A stretch of DNA of 34,765 nt, from contig CALEOJ010000090.1 of the NCBI GenBank assembly GCA_937910425.1, forward strand, positions 1 to 34,765. Direction: 5' to 3'. The position numbers were made by a program, and so were the translations under genes. Shown here piece by piece: positions 1 to 8,145 of this stretch. Within the stretch, counting starts at the first letter, position 1, and each line of letters opens with the position of its first letter. The notes under the pieces were generated by a model, which was not told the DNA's origin, made no database searches, and saw only the letters and a program-made list of their open reading frames with translations. Source of the stretch: an uncultured candidate division WPS-2 bacterium (GTDB taxonomy: Bacteria > Vulcanimicrobiota > Vulcanimicrobiia > Vulcanimicrobiales > Vulcanimicrobiaceae).

Positions 1-45
1 GAGATATTGGCGTGACTGGAGTTCAGACGTGTGCTCTTCCGATCT
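1..45 (+). other. Untrimmed Illumina TruSeq indexed adapter (artifact)
   Basis: Positions 12-45 match the TruSeq read-2 adapter (GTGACTGGAG... ending GCTCTTCCGATCT). The preceding bases GAGAT + ATTGGC match the end of the P7 primer followed by the reverse complement of TruSeq index 6 (GCCAAT). This is library sequence, not genome, so the contig really begins at base 46 and nothing before it should be annotated or translated. The adapter sequences are recalled from general knowledge, not looked up. Confidence 0.97.
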
Positions 46-749
46 AGGTGCGCGGGCTCTCCGCGCGGTCGGGAACCAGCACGCTCACCGACGCGACGTT
101 CGAGGTCCGCGGCGGTGAGATCGTCGGCGTCGCCGGGATCGAAGGCAACGGCCAGACCGCGCTCTCCGACGCGCTGGCGGGGATCGCCGCGTTCACCGGC
201 GAGCTCATCTTCGCCGGCACGCCGCTGCGCGCGAGCGATACGCCGGTCTCGCGCCTCTCGCGCGGGATTCGCGTGATCCCGCAGGACCGGCGCCACGAAG
301 CGCTCGTGCTCGACTGGAACGTGCGCGACAACGTCGCGCTCGGGCGGCAGCGCACGCTCACGCTCGCGAAGTTCGGCGACGCGGCGCGCGAGGTGATCGA
401 ACGCTTCGACGTGCGGCCGCCGAACCCGGACGCGATCGTGGGCGAGCTCTCCGGCGGAAACCAGCAGAAGATCGTGGTCGGCCGTACGCTGGCGAGCTCG
501 CCGAAGCTGATCGTCGCGTACCAGCCGACGCGCGGGATCGACATCGGCGCCGCCGCGCTGGTGCAGTCGCGGCTGATCGAGGCGCGCAACGCAGGCGCCG
601 GCGTGCTGCTGATCTCGTTCGAGCTCGACGAGATCTTCGCGACCGCCGACCGGGTCCTGGTGATCGCCAACGGCAAGTTCGTCGGCTCGTTCGATCGCGC
701 GGGTATCGACCGCGGCCGGATCGGCGCGCTGATGGCGGGCAACGCATGA
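46..749 (+). CDS. Nucleoside/simple-sugar ABC transporter ATPase, C-terminal half (partial)
   Basis: The second nucleotide-binding domain of a tandem ATPase of the RbsA/YufO type, which energises import by the two permeases downstream. About 234 codons remain of a protein normally near 500 residues; the 5' part is lost at the contig end, so the apparent GTG at 48 is not a real start. Visible are a degenerate Walker A (GIEGNGQTAL), the signature LSGGNQQK and a Walker B region reading AYQPTRGIDIGA. The usual DEPT is replaced by QPT, as is common in the YufO/NupO branch. A switch His-like position is absent (LISFELDE), also usual for this family. The stop overlaps the next start (ATGA). Nucleoside specificity is inferred from the YufP/YufQ-like permeases; the BmpA-type binding protein would lie off the contig. 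Confidence 0.93.
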
Positions 750-1768
750 ACGCCGGCCTGCTGCGCACCCGCGCGTTCCGCGACCTCGTCGTCGTCGTCG
801 TGCTGGTCTTCGGCGTCGGCTCGATCGCAATGCTGCTCGCGCACGTCTCGCCGATCGTCGGATTCGGCGCGCTCTTCGACGGTGCGTGGGGAACGAAGGG
901 CGAGATCGCCGAGACGCTGGTGCAGACGACGAACCTGCTTTTCCCCGCGCTCGGGATCGCGATCGCGTTCCGCGCCGGGCTATTCAACATCGGCGCGGAG
1001 GGCCAACTCGTGATGGGGGGCTTCGCGGCGGGCTGGCTCGGCGCGCAGTTCCCACTGCCGGGCTATCTCGCGGTTCCGATGGTGCTGGTCGCCGGAACGC
1101 TGGCGGGCGGCGCGTGGGGAGCGATCCCGGGGATCATGCGCGCGCGCTTCAAGGCGAACGAAGTGATCGCGACGTTGATGCTCAACGTCGTCGCGATACT
1201 GCTGACGACGTACCTCGTGACCGGGCCGCTGCAACAAGGCGGCGCCGCCGGTTCCGAGACCGGGCCGCTGCCGAAGGCCGCGCAGCTCACCCATCTGTTC
1301 GACACCCAGCTCACCTGGGCGTTCGTGCTGGCGCTGGTGCTCGCGTTCGTGCTGCGCTGGGTGCTGCAGCGCACCGTCTTCGGCTACGAACTGCGCGCCG
1401 CCGGCGATGCGCCCGAGGCCGCGAAGCGCGCCGGGATCGACCTCGGCCGCACGGCGCTCATCGCGATGACGCTCTCCGGCGCGATCGCCGGGCTGGGCGG
1501 CGCGACGATCGTCGCCGGCGCGCTGCACCGCTTCAACACCGGTCTTTCGCCCGGCTACGGGTTCATCGCGATCGCCGTCGCGCTGGTCGGCAACCTCGAT
1601 CCGCTCTGGATCATCGTTGCGTCGGTCGCGTTCGGGATGCTGCAGAGCGGCGGGATCGCGATGCAGGCCGAGGCCGGTGTCCCGCGCGAGGTCGTCTCGC
1701 TGATCATCGGCCTGGTCATCATCGCACTCGCCGGACGCCGCGTCGTCGCGAGCCGGAGGTCGACGTGA
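746..1768 (+). CDS. ABC transporter permease, nucleoside type (YufP/NupP-like)
   Basis: A 340-residue integral membrane protein of the BPD_transp_2 permease family. It forms one half of the inner-membrane channel of a nucleoside or simple-sugar importer. Hydrophobic helices run through the whole length (first at about residues 14-35). The family loop is recognisable: FRAGLFNIGAEGQL near residue 75 and RAAGDAPEAAKRAGID near residue 215, the latter the cytoplasmic coupling loop. The ATG overlaps the stop of the ATPase by 4 bases, which implies translational coupling. The TGA in turn overlaps the GTG of the second permease. Substrate is inferred; a branched-sugar permease cannot be excluded from sequence alone. 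Confidence 0.92.
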   Translation: MNAGLLRTRAFRDLVVVVVLVFGVGSIAMLLAHVSPIVGFGALFDGAWGTKGEIAETLVQTTNLLFPALGIAIAFRAGLFNIGAEGQLVMGGFAAGWLGAQFPLPGYLAVPMVLVAGTLAGGAWGAIPGIMRARFKANEVIATLMLNVVAILLTTYLVTGPLQQGGAAGSETGPLPKAAQLTHLFDTQLTWAFVLALVLAFVLRWVLQRTVFGYELRAAGDAPEAAKRAGIDLGRTALIAMTLSGAIAGLGGATIVAGALHRFNTGLSPGYGFIAIAVALVGNLDPLWIIVASVAFGMLQSGGIAMQAEAGVPREVVSLIIGLVIIALAGRRVVASRRST

Positions 1769-2640
1769 ACGCGACGCTCGCAGCGGTGCTGGCGATCCTG
1801 GGCCTGACGCTGATCAAGGCCACGCCGCTGATCTATGCGGCGCTCGGCGGCGTGCTGAGCGAGCGCGCCGGCGTCGTCAACATCGGACTCGAAGGGATCT
1901 TGATCGCCGGCGCGTTCACCTCGGTCGTCGTCAGCGGGGCGACCGGCAACCCGATCCTCGGCGCGCTGGCCGGCGTCCTCGCCGGTATGCTGCTGGCGGC
2001 AATCCTGGCGTACGTGACGACGCGGCTGGCGGTCGATCAGATCGTCGCCGGGACCGGGCTCAACATCGCCGCGCTCGCCGCCGCCGCGTTCGGGCTCGTC
2101 CTGGTGTATCACCAGCCCGGCGCTTCGCACGAGGTTCCGGCGCTCGGCCGCACCGGCGAGACCGTGCTGGTCGTGCTCGCGTTCGTCGCCGCCGGCGTGC
2201 TGCATCTGGTCCTGACGCGCACGCCGTGGGGGCTGCACGTGCGCGCGTGCGGCGAGGACCCGAGCGCCGCGGAATCGGCCGGGATCGACGCGCTGAAGAC
2301 GCGCTTCTGGGCTGTCGTGATCGGCGGCGCGATCACCTCGCTCGGCGGCGTGTACCTTTCGCTGGCGGAGCTCGACCTCTACTCGGACGGGATGACCGCG
2401 GGACGCGGCTTCATCGCGCTGGCGGCGGTGATCTTCGGGCGCTGGACGCCGCTCGGCGCGACCGGCGCCGCGCTCTTCTTCGGGTTCTTCGCGGCACTGC
2501 AGTTCTCGCTGCAGCGCGCCGGCGTCCCCAGCGAGCTGCTGCAAGCACTCCCGTATCTCGCCGCGCTCGTCGCCCTCGCCGGCTTCGCGGGGCGCGTGCG
2601 CGCTCCGGCAGCCGACGGCGTGCCCTACGTTCGCAGCTAG
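1765..2640 (+). CDS. ABC transporter permease, nucleoside type (YufQ/NupQ-like)
   Basis: The 291-residue second permease that pairs with the preceding one. I chose GTG at 1765 because it gives the standard N-terminus (VNATLAAVLAILGL) and a 4-base GTGA overlap with the upstream stop; the reading frame stays open much further upstream, but there it is only a shadow of the first permease. The family signature ERAGVVNIGLEGILIAG lies near residue 35 and the coupling-loop motif VRACGEDPSAAESAGID near residue 160. About eight to nine hydrophobic segments are visible. It is the last gene of the operon: only 15 bases separate it from the stop of the convergent metallo-beta-lactamase gene, with no hairpin terminator. 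Confidence 0.92.
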   Translation: MNATLAAVLAILGLTLIKATPLIYAALGGVLSERAGVVNIGLEGILIAGAFTSVVVSGATGNPILGALAGVLAGMLLAAILAYVTTRLAVDQIVAGTGLNIAALAAAAFGLVLVYHQPGASHEVPALGRTGETVLVVLAFVAAGVLHLVLTRTPWGLHVRACGEDPSAAESAGIDALKTRFWAVVIGGAITSLGGVYLSLAELDLYSDGMTAGRGFIALAAVIFGRWTPLGATGAALFFGFFAALQFSLQRAGVPSELLQALPYLAALVALAGFAGRVRAPAADGVPYVRS

Positions 2641-2655
2641 GCGACGCGCCGCAGC

Positions 2656-4146
2656 TTACGTCTCGTAGTCGATGTAGCCCTTGGTGTCGTCCTTCGTGAA
2701 GATCGCCGGGAGCGATTCGAGCGTCGGGTCCACGGGGTAGTTCAGGACCTCGACCTGGTCGGCGCGAGCGAGCTGGTTCTTCGTTTTCTTTTCCAGAGCG
2801 TCGATCAGCGGCCCGCGCGGCACCTCGCTGTTGTTCTTCACGCTACCATAGGCGCCGGGCTGTGTGGAGCACATCGCCACGCACCCGTCGCGCATCGCGT
2901 TGACGGCCGGGATCGGGCTCGCGTTGGTGCTGCCGTGGTGGCCGACTTTGTAGAAGTCGAGGCTGCCGAGGATCGTCTTGCTATTGGCGGTCAACGGCGT
3001 ATCGTCACCGACGACGGCCCCACCGAACAAGAAGTTGTCCCAATTGCCCCATTGCGCGTCGCCGGCGAAGAGCAGCTTCTTGCCGCCGAACGTGAACAGG
3101 ACGATCAGGCTCTGGTTGTTGATCGTGTTATCGGCCTTCGCGGCTTGCGCGGCCAGAAGATCCGGCTGGTTCGAGGAGATATGCTTGGCGATCTCGTCGG
3201 GGCTGAAGACGGCGAACGCGTCCGGTGGATAGCGGCTCGCATCCGCCGTAAACACGCGGTTGAACCGCATAGGCGGCGCGTTCTCTTCGCCGGTCGCCGC
3301 GAGATACTGCTGCGGCTTATTGTCCATTTGCGCGACGAGAGCGGGATCGGTCGGCGGTCCAAGGATCTGGGCGGTGAGACCGGCCTGCACCAGCGAGTCC
3401 GGGAGCGTCGGAACGTCGCCGGCCTGGTAGTAGTCGACCGGCGCTTTGTTCTTGAACCCGCCGTGCAGCGTCGCGAGCGCGGCCGCATTTCCCCCGCCCA
3501 CGGCGGCGGCGCCGGTGATGTTTTCGGCCATGTTGAAGAGCTGCTGGCCCACCTCATCGCTGCGCGCCGCGAGCGATTGCTGGAGCTTGCCGGCCAGCGC
3601 CGTGATGTTCGCCGGAAAATTCGTCGCAGCCGGGTCGCTCGGGTCTTCGAACCACGACATCCACACGCGTTCGACGGTGAACCCGGCGAAGGCGGCCGCA
3701 CCGGTACCGAATCCGGAGATGTGGTCGGCGTGCCGGTGCGTCATGATGACGAGCGCCAGCTGCTTTCCGGTATCGATCGCGAGCTGGTCGATCGCGGCGC
3801 CGATGCTGCCCAGATTCGCCGCATGAACGCCGCAGTCGACGAGGATGTGCCGCGGCGTACCGTCGGGAGCACGCACCGTCAGCAGGAAGAAGTCGCCGAA
3901 CCCGACGCGGTACATCCGCACCCGGATCCCCGCCGTCCCCCCGGTCGATCCGGCCGCCGCCGGACGCGCCGCAGGCGGCGTGCCGGAAGGCGGAGTTGTC
4001 GTCCCCGGGGTTGCCGTCGTGCGCGGCGTACGCGCAGGTTTCTTCGCCGCAGGACTCTTCTTGCGCGCGGCGGTCTTCTTGCGCGCGGTCGTCTTCTTCT
4101 TGCGCGCGGTCGTCTTCTTGCGCGTCGTCTTCTTGCTCGTACTCAT
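2656..4146 (-). CDS. ComEC-like metallo-beta-lactamase-fold hydrolase with lysine-rich N-terminal tail
   Basis: A 496-residue protein. Residues 1-45 are a low-complexity tail of K, T, R and A resembling a histone H1 tail, followed by a Pro/Thr/Gly linker to about residue 72. The rest is a metallo-beta-lactamase fold close to the soluble domain of ComEC/Rec2: LVDCG, then the metal motif HRHADH at 137-142, FAGDAQ near 370 and HHGS at 403-406. All expected metal ligands are present, so it is probably an active nuclease or phosphoesterase. There is no signal peptide or membrane helix, unlike ComEC itself. The ATG lies 3 bases after the stop of the metallopeptidase-like gene, so the two form an operon. 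The basic tail suggests binding to nucleic acid or another polyanion (inference). Substrate unknown. Confidence 0.85.
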   Translation of the reverse strand: MSTSKKTTRKKTTARKKKTTARKKTAARKKSPAAKKPARTPRTTATPGTTTPPSGTPPAARPAAAGSTGGTAGIRVRMYRVGFGDFFLLTVRAPDGTPRHILVDCGVHAANLGSIGAAIDQLAIDTGKQLALVIMTHRHADHISGFGTGAAAFAGFTVERVWMSWFEDPSDPAATNFPANITALAGKLQQSLAARSDEVGQQLFNMAENITGAAAVGGGNAAALATLHGGFKNKAPVDYYQAGDVPTLPDSLVQAGLTAQILGPPTDPALVAQMDNKPQQYLAATGEENAPPMRFNRVFTADASRYPPDAFAVFSPDEIAKHISSNQPDLLAAQAAKADNTINNQSLIVLFTFGGKKLLFAGDAQWGNWDNFLFGGAVVGDDTPLTANSKTILGSLDFYKVGHHGSTNASPIPAVNAMRDGCVAMCSTQPGAYGSVKNNSEVPRGPLIDALEKKTKNQLARADQVEVLNYPVDPTLESLPAIFTKDDTKGYIDYET

Positions 4147-4149
4147 CGA

Positions 4150-6012
4150 TCAGATCCCGTGAAGGAGGCCGAAATTGATGCGGGCGTTGGCACCCGTGCC
4201 GTCGGTGAAGCCCTGCGCGACGTAGGCGGCGCGCTGGAGGTTGTCGTGAGTGCCGCCCAGATGCTTGGCGATCGCGTACCGCACCTCGGGGTCGGGCCGC
4301 TTGCCGCCGCGCAGCGGCTGCCGCGAGATCATCAGCGTGACGCCGCCGCGGATCACCATCGTGCCGAGCTTCGGTTCCGCCGGGTCGAGCGGGACTTTGC
4401 GCTGTTGGACCATCTCGACGACCATGTCGATCTTCAGCGACCCGTCCTCGTCGGTCCGGAACATGGGGTGGAACGACGGGACGGAGATCGGGCTCTGATC
4501 GAAGCCGAGCGCTGTGGCGTTCGCTCTGGCGTACGCGCGCAAGAGGTCGCCGTTGACGTTCTTCTCATCGTCCGTCAGGCCGTTCGGATCGCCGAAGAGC
4601 AAACCGCTCACCGCCGGCAGCGGGCCCGGAGGCGTCTCTGTTGGCGATCTCACCTTCGGCCAGCACAGGGCGTCCTCCGAAAAGAACTGCGCGCCCTCGG
4701 GGACGATGCCGCGGGAACGAAACGCCTGCATCACGGCGTCACGCACGCCGTAACTGTCGCTCGGGAACAGATCGATATCCGCGGTGATGATCGCGCGCAG
4801 GAAATCGCCGAACGTGACGTCGACCGGCGGGCAATAGTCGAGGGAGCGCGCGCAGACCGAGAAGAACAGCTCCGCGATACGGCTGGCGTCGGCCGCCAGC
4901 AGGTTGGCGAGCGGTCCCGGCAGATCGACCGGTTGGTCGGAGCCGCCGCCCGCGCGGAAGACGCGGAAGTAATCGGCGGTTTGCTGCAGATAGACCGAAA
5001 AATAGGCGTCGAACACGGCCGCGACCAGGATCGCCCCGCGCGCGTGCGGCTCGATCGTCGTCTTGAGGTCCTGCGTGTTCGCCGGCGTTCCGAGCGCACT
5101 GCGAAGCCCGGCGTGGAGTCCTGAGACCTGACCGAATTGTCGTGCCAGCTCGATCAGCGGATTGTCCGGCGCGATCTCGCTCTGGATCACCGGTTCGGTC
5201 GACGAACCCGGCGCATCGGCCCGCATGTTGGTGGTGTAGAGCCTGCCGCCGGTCCGCTGCAGCGTGTCGAGCAGCGCCTCGCGATGCGAAAAGTGCCGGA
5301 ACAGCGCCGCCAGATCGGCGAACGCTTCGTGGAACGCCGGCACGTCGATGTTCGTCGGCTCCGTGAAGTGCTCGCGGATCCCGTCGACGACGGCGTGCGT
5401 CGTTTCGTGCGCGACGATGTCGTGCGAGAGGCAGGTGAAGATCGTCTGTCCCGGCACGATCTGCGCGTCCACGACGCTGCCCGCGCGGAAGTAGCCGAAC
5501 AGGATGCCGTGCGCATCGGGGCTGTAGAACGCGTTGGCTTGCACCATCGCATGCGGAAACAGGTACAACCGGTTTGCGCCGTGCTTGCCATTGGGCGGCG
5601 GACGCCAATGCACGCGCCGGCCGAGGGCCGCCTCGAACCGCCGCAGCGTCTCGGACGCGACGGCGTACACCATCTGCTGGTGGAAGCGAGGGTCGGACTC
5701 GGTCGGATCCAACCCGTCGCGCAGCAGCAGGTTGGGATTATCGAGATCGACCGGAGCGTAGAACGACTTGGTCGAGCCGTCGTAGTCGACCACCGCGAAG
5801 CGTTCGCCGACCGGCCCCGGCTGCAACGGCTCGTAGTTCACCTCGATGACGAGGTTGTTGCCGAGCACGCGGCCCAGGGTCGGATCGAACGCGTAGACCC
5901 TCAGCGGCCGTTTGGCCGGCGGATCGAAGCTGGTCGACGGCGCGAAGAGGTCCGCGGGCGGCTCGGGCCCGGGCCGCGCCGCGGCGGCTCGCGCCGAACT
6001 TGCGTTTTGCAC
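4150..6012 (-). CDS. Gluzincin (thermolysin-like) metallopeptidase-like protein, function unknown
   Basis: A 620-residue protein of no family I can name. It carries HETTH at 202-206 (HExxH zinc motif) and, 23 residues later, FHEAFAD with Glu229 and Asp233, matching the ExxxD third-ligand helix of thermolysin-like gluzincins. A catalytic zinc site is therefore likely in about residues 90-450, and the C-terminal 150 residues are a separate uncharacterised region. No signal peptide is visible; the N-terminus is Ala/Pro-rich. The GTG start at 6012 is supported by a purine-rich Shine-Dalgarno stretch (GGGGGAGGG) about 6 bases upstream. It is the first gene of an operon with the metallo-beta-lactamase-fold gene 3 bases downstream. 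Whether it cleaves protein in the cytoplasm, and what, cannot be told from sequence. Confidence 0.75.
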   Translation of the reverse strand: MQNASSARAAAARPGPEPPADLFAPSTSFDPPAKRPLRVYAFDPTLGRVLGNNLVIEVNYEPLQPGPVGERFAVVDYDGSTKSFYAPVDLDNPNLLLRDGLDPTESDPRFHQQMVYAVASETLRRFEAALGRRVHWRPPPNGKHGANRLYLFPHAMVQANAFYSPDAHGILFGYFRAGSVVDAQIVPGQTIFTCLSHDIVAHETTHAVVDGIREHFTEPTNIDVPAFHEAFADLAALFRHFSHREALLDTLQRTGGRLYTTNMRADAPGSSTEPVIQSEIAPDNPLIELARQFGQVSGLHAGLRSALGTPANTQDLKTTIEPHARGAILVAAVFDAYFSVYLQQTADYFRVFRAGGGSDQPVDLPGPLANLLAADASRIAELFFSVCARSLDYCPPVDVTFGDFLRAIITADIDLFPSDSYGVRDAVMQAFRSRGIVPEGAQFFSEDALCWPKVRSPTETPPGPLPAVSGLLFGDPNGLTDDEKNVNGDLLRAYARANATALGFDQSPISVPSFHPMFRTDEDGSLKIDMVVEMVQQRKVPLDPAEPKLGTMVIRGGVTLMISRQPLRGGKRPDPEVRYAIAKHLGGTHDNLQRAAYVAQGFTDGTGANARINFGLLHGI

Positions 6013-6133
6013 TGATCACCCTCCCCCTAGGTTCCGATGCTCCGCTGACCAAGAGTCCGAGAGCCGCTAGATACTGCTCGCCCCGCGCAGCACCTCCCCG
6101 GCAACGAAGTTCCAAATGGCCGGCTCGCGCCAC

Positions 6134-6170
6134 TTGACTTTCGTCGCACCCTACCGACAAATATATATAC
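6134..6170 (+). promoter_or_regulatory. Possible promoter of the beta-lactamase-like gene
   Basis: TTGACT at 6134-6139 resembles a -35 box. An AT-only run (ATATATATA, 6161-6169) stands out in this GC-rich sequence and ends 2 bases before the ATG. If the run is the -10 element, the spacer (about 22) is too long and the transcript would be nearly leaderless; no Shine-Dalgarno sequence precedes this ATG, which agrees with that. The rest of the 159-base divergent gap (6013-6171) shows only the ribosome binding site of the leftward gene. Confidence 0.35.
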
Positions 6171-6171
6171 A

Positions 6172-7194
6172 ATGCGGGTACCACGACGACTCGTTGCCGC
6201 CGTCGTTCTCCTCGCCGTTCCGCTTGCCGGCATTCTACCGGCGAGCGCGAGCGGTATTGGCGGGCCGATGGCCGATTTCCAGGCCGAGCTCAGCGCGTAT
6301 TCGCTGCGCGCGCCCGGCCACGTCGGAATCGCGATCGAAGATGTCGCGACCGGCGCGACGAGCGGGATCAACCGCGGCGCCGAGATGCCCGCGGCGTCGA
6401 CGATCAAGATCCCGGTCATGGTCGAGGTCTTCCGGCAGCTCGTCGCCGGCAACTTCGATCTGAACACCAAGCTGCGGTTGCGCCGTGCCGACAAGGATTG
6501 GGGCTACGGCGACCTGTGCGACGCGCCGGTCGGCGGAAGCTACACCGTTTCGCGGCTGCTCGCGCTGATGATCGACGTCAGCGACAACACCGCGACGAAC
6601 ATGCTGATCCGCCTCGTCGGCCGCCAGCGGATCAACGCGACGATGGCGAACTACGGCCTCACCCACACGCGGCTGCGCGATTTCATCCGCACCGAAGGGC
6701 CTAGCATCCACTGGACGCTCCGCTCGAGCCCGGCCGACATGGCGCACCTGCTCGGCGTGATGGCGAAGGAGCAGCTCGTCGACGAGTGGTCCTCGCGCGA
6801 GATGATCCAAATCCTCGGCGGCCAGCAGCACAACGGACTCCTGCCCGAGCCGCTTCCGCCCGGGACGCGGATCGCGCACAAGACCGGAACCCTGCACGAC
6901 ACGCTCAACGACGTCGGGATCGTCTACGGCGCAAGCGAGGACCCCTACGTCATCGCGGTGATGACCACCGATCTGCCGACGCTCGAATCCGGCCGGCGCT
7001 TCATCCGCGGTGTCTCGAAGATGGCCTACACCGCGCTCGGCAAGCTCGGCGGGTGGCGCGACGACCTCAATCCCGCTGCGGCGCTGGAGCGCGCGGCGCG
7101 CACGACGCCGGAGCAGCAGATGTGGACGCCGCAGAACGTCCCCGCGGAGGCGGCGAGTGCCGAGCCGACCGCAGCGCCCTCTCCGTCGCCGTAG
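6172..7194 (+). CDS. Class A beta-lactamase-like serine hydrolase, exported
   Basis: A 340-residue protein with an N-terminal signal sequence (RR, hydrophobic stretch, ASA cleavage site near residue 27), so it acts outside the cytoplasm. The class A serine beta-lactamase/DD-peptidase motifs are all present: STIK with the nucleophile Ser76 and Lys79, SDN at 137-139 and KTG at 237-239. Glu175 (RTEGPSIHW) probably corresponds to the general base Glu166, but the Asn170 of the omega loop is not conserved, so real beta-lactam hydrolysis is uncertain. The C-terminal 30 residues are a Pro/Ala/Ser-rich tail. It stands alone, divergent from the metallopeptidase-like gene; its stop directly abuts the stop of convergent ilvE. 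Alternatives: a penicillin-binding or esterase-type member of the same fold. Confidence 0.85.
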   Translation: MRVPRRLVAAVVLLAVPLAGILPASASGIGGPMADFQAELSAYSLRAPGHVGIAIEDVATGATSGINRGAEMPAASTIKIPVMVEVFRQLVAGNFDLNTKLRLRRADKDWGYGDLCDAPVGGSYTVSRLLALMIDVSDNTATNMLIRLVGRQRINATMANYGLTHTRLRDFIRTEGPSIHWTLRSSPADMAHLLGVMAKEQLVDEWSSREMIQILGGQQHNGLLPEPLPPGTRIAHKTGTLHDTLNDVGIVYGASEDPYVIAVMTTDLPTLESGRRFIRGVSKMAYTALGKLGGWRDDLNPAAALERAARTTPEQQMWTPQNVPAEAASAEPTAAPSPSP

Positions 7195-8145
7195 CTAGCC
7201 GACCGCTGCCGGCGTACGGCCGCCGTACGTCCGCGTGAGCCAGGGCGCGTACTTCGGCATCCCGCCGCGGATCGCGCGATCGTAGAGGTCGATCAGCGCG
7301 CCCGCGATCGGCCCGCGCTCGCCGCCGCCGACCGGGCGGTGGTCGACCGACTCGATCCACTGAACTCCGGCCGCGCTCCCGGTGATGAACAGCTCGTCGG
7401 CGACGACCAGCTCGCTGCGGTCGATCGCGCGCTCGACGACCGTGAGCCCCAGCTCTTCGGCCGCCAGCGTGATGATCGCGCGGCGCGTGACGCCTTCCAG
7501 GATGTTCTGCGAGGGGTCCGGCGTGTAGAGCACGCCGCGCCGCACCATGAACACGTTTTCGGCCGAGCCTTCGCAGACGTGGCCTTCGGCCGAGAGCATG
7601 ATCGCCTCGTCGAAGCCGTTCATCACCGCCTCGCTTTTGGCGAGCGCGCTGTTGACGTACGTCCCGGTGATCTTGCCGCGCGCCGGCGCCATCGTGTCGT
7701 CGATGCGGCGCCACGAACTGACGCCGACCTTGAGCCCGCGGTCCGCGTCGAAGTAGCGCTCGAACGGGATCGCCACCATCGCGAACGCGTCCTTCACGCC
7801 GTGCAGGCGCACGCCGATGTCCTCGTTGGCCTTGTATGCGAACGGCCGCACGTAGACGTCGCCGCGCAGCTGGTTGCGCGCGCACAACTCGACCGTGAGC
7901 TCGCACAGCTCGGGCGTCGTGTGCGGGAGCCCGATCATCAGGATCCGCGCCGACTGCGCGAGCCGGTCGTAATGGTCGGCGAGCTGCAGCAGGTAGAGCT
8001 CTTCCTCGCGCGCGCTCCAGAAGCCGCGGATCCCTTCGAAGCAGCCGGTCCCGTACTGGAGCCCGTGCGTGAGCAGACCCACCTTCGCGTCCGCGTAGCG
8101 GGCGAAGGCTCCGTCGTGATAGACCGTCAGGTCGCCCAAATGCAT
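7195..8145 (-). CDS. ilvE: Branched-chain amino acid aminotransferase
   Basis: A 316-residue cytoplasmic PLP enzyme of aminotransferase class IV. It catalyses the last step of Leu, Ile and Val synthesis, with glutamate as amino donor. Near the N-terminus it shows THGLQYGTGCFEGIRG. The Schiff-base lysine is Lys158 (GKITGTYVNS), followed by the class IV pattern DEAIMLSAEGHVCEGSAENVF and the phosphate-binding LEGVTRRAI. The frame is open well upstream, but ATG at 8145 gives the family N-terminus (MHLGDLTVYHDG) and has a GGAGG sequence 11 bases upstream (CCTCC at 8157-8161 on the top strand). This start overlaps the ATG of the divergent chromate transporter gene (CATG at 8143-8146). Its stop abuts the beta-lactamase-like gene's stop. 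Confidence 0.94.
   Translation of the reverse strand: MHLGDLTVYHDGAFARYADAKVGLLTHGLQYGTGCFEGIRGFWSAREEELYLLQLADHYDRLAQSARILMIGLPHTTPELCELTVELCARNQLRGDVYVRPFAYKANEDIGVRLHGVKDAFAMVAIPFERYFDADRGLKVGVSSWRRIDDTMAPARGKITGTYVNSALAKSEAVMNGFDEAIMLSAEGHVCEGSAENVFMVRRGVLYTPDPSQNILEGVTRRAIITLAAEELGLTVVERAIDRSELVVADELFITGSAAGVQWIESVDHRPVGGGERGPIAGALIDLYDRAIRGGMPKYAPWLTRTYGGRTPAAVG

Noticed and set aside
886-1764. N-terminal extension of the second permease, and likewise of glyS (from 9591), the phosphoesterase fusion (from 12429) and ilvE (to 8601)
   Set aside because: The extensions are Arg-rich or low-complexity shadows of the neighbouring genes; conserved N-termini and overlaps or ribosome binding sites fix later starts.
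2641-2655. Intrinsic terminator between convergent genes (also checked at 7194/7195, 18966 and 33710-33712)
   Set aside because: The gaps are 0-15 bases and contain no hairpin with a T run; termination here is probably Rho-dependent or lies inside coding sequence.
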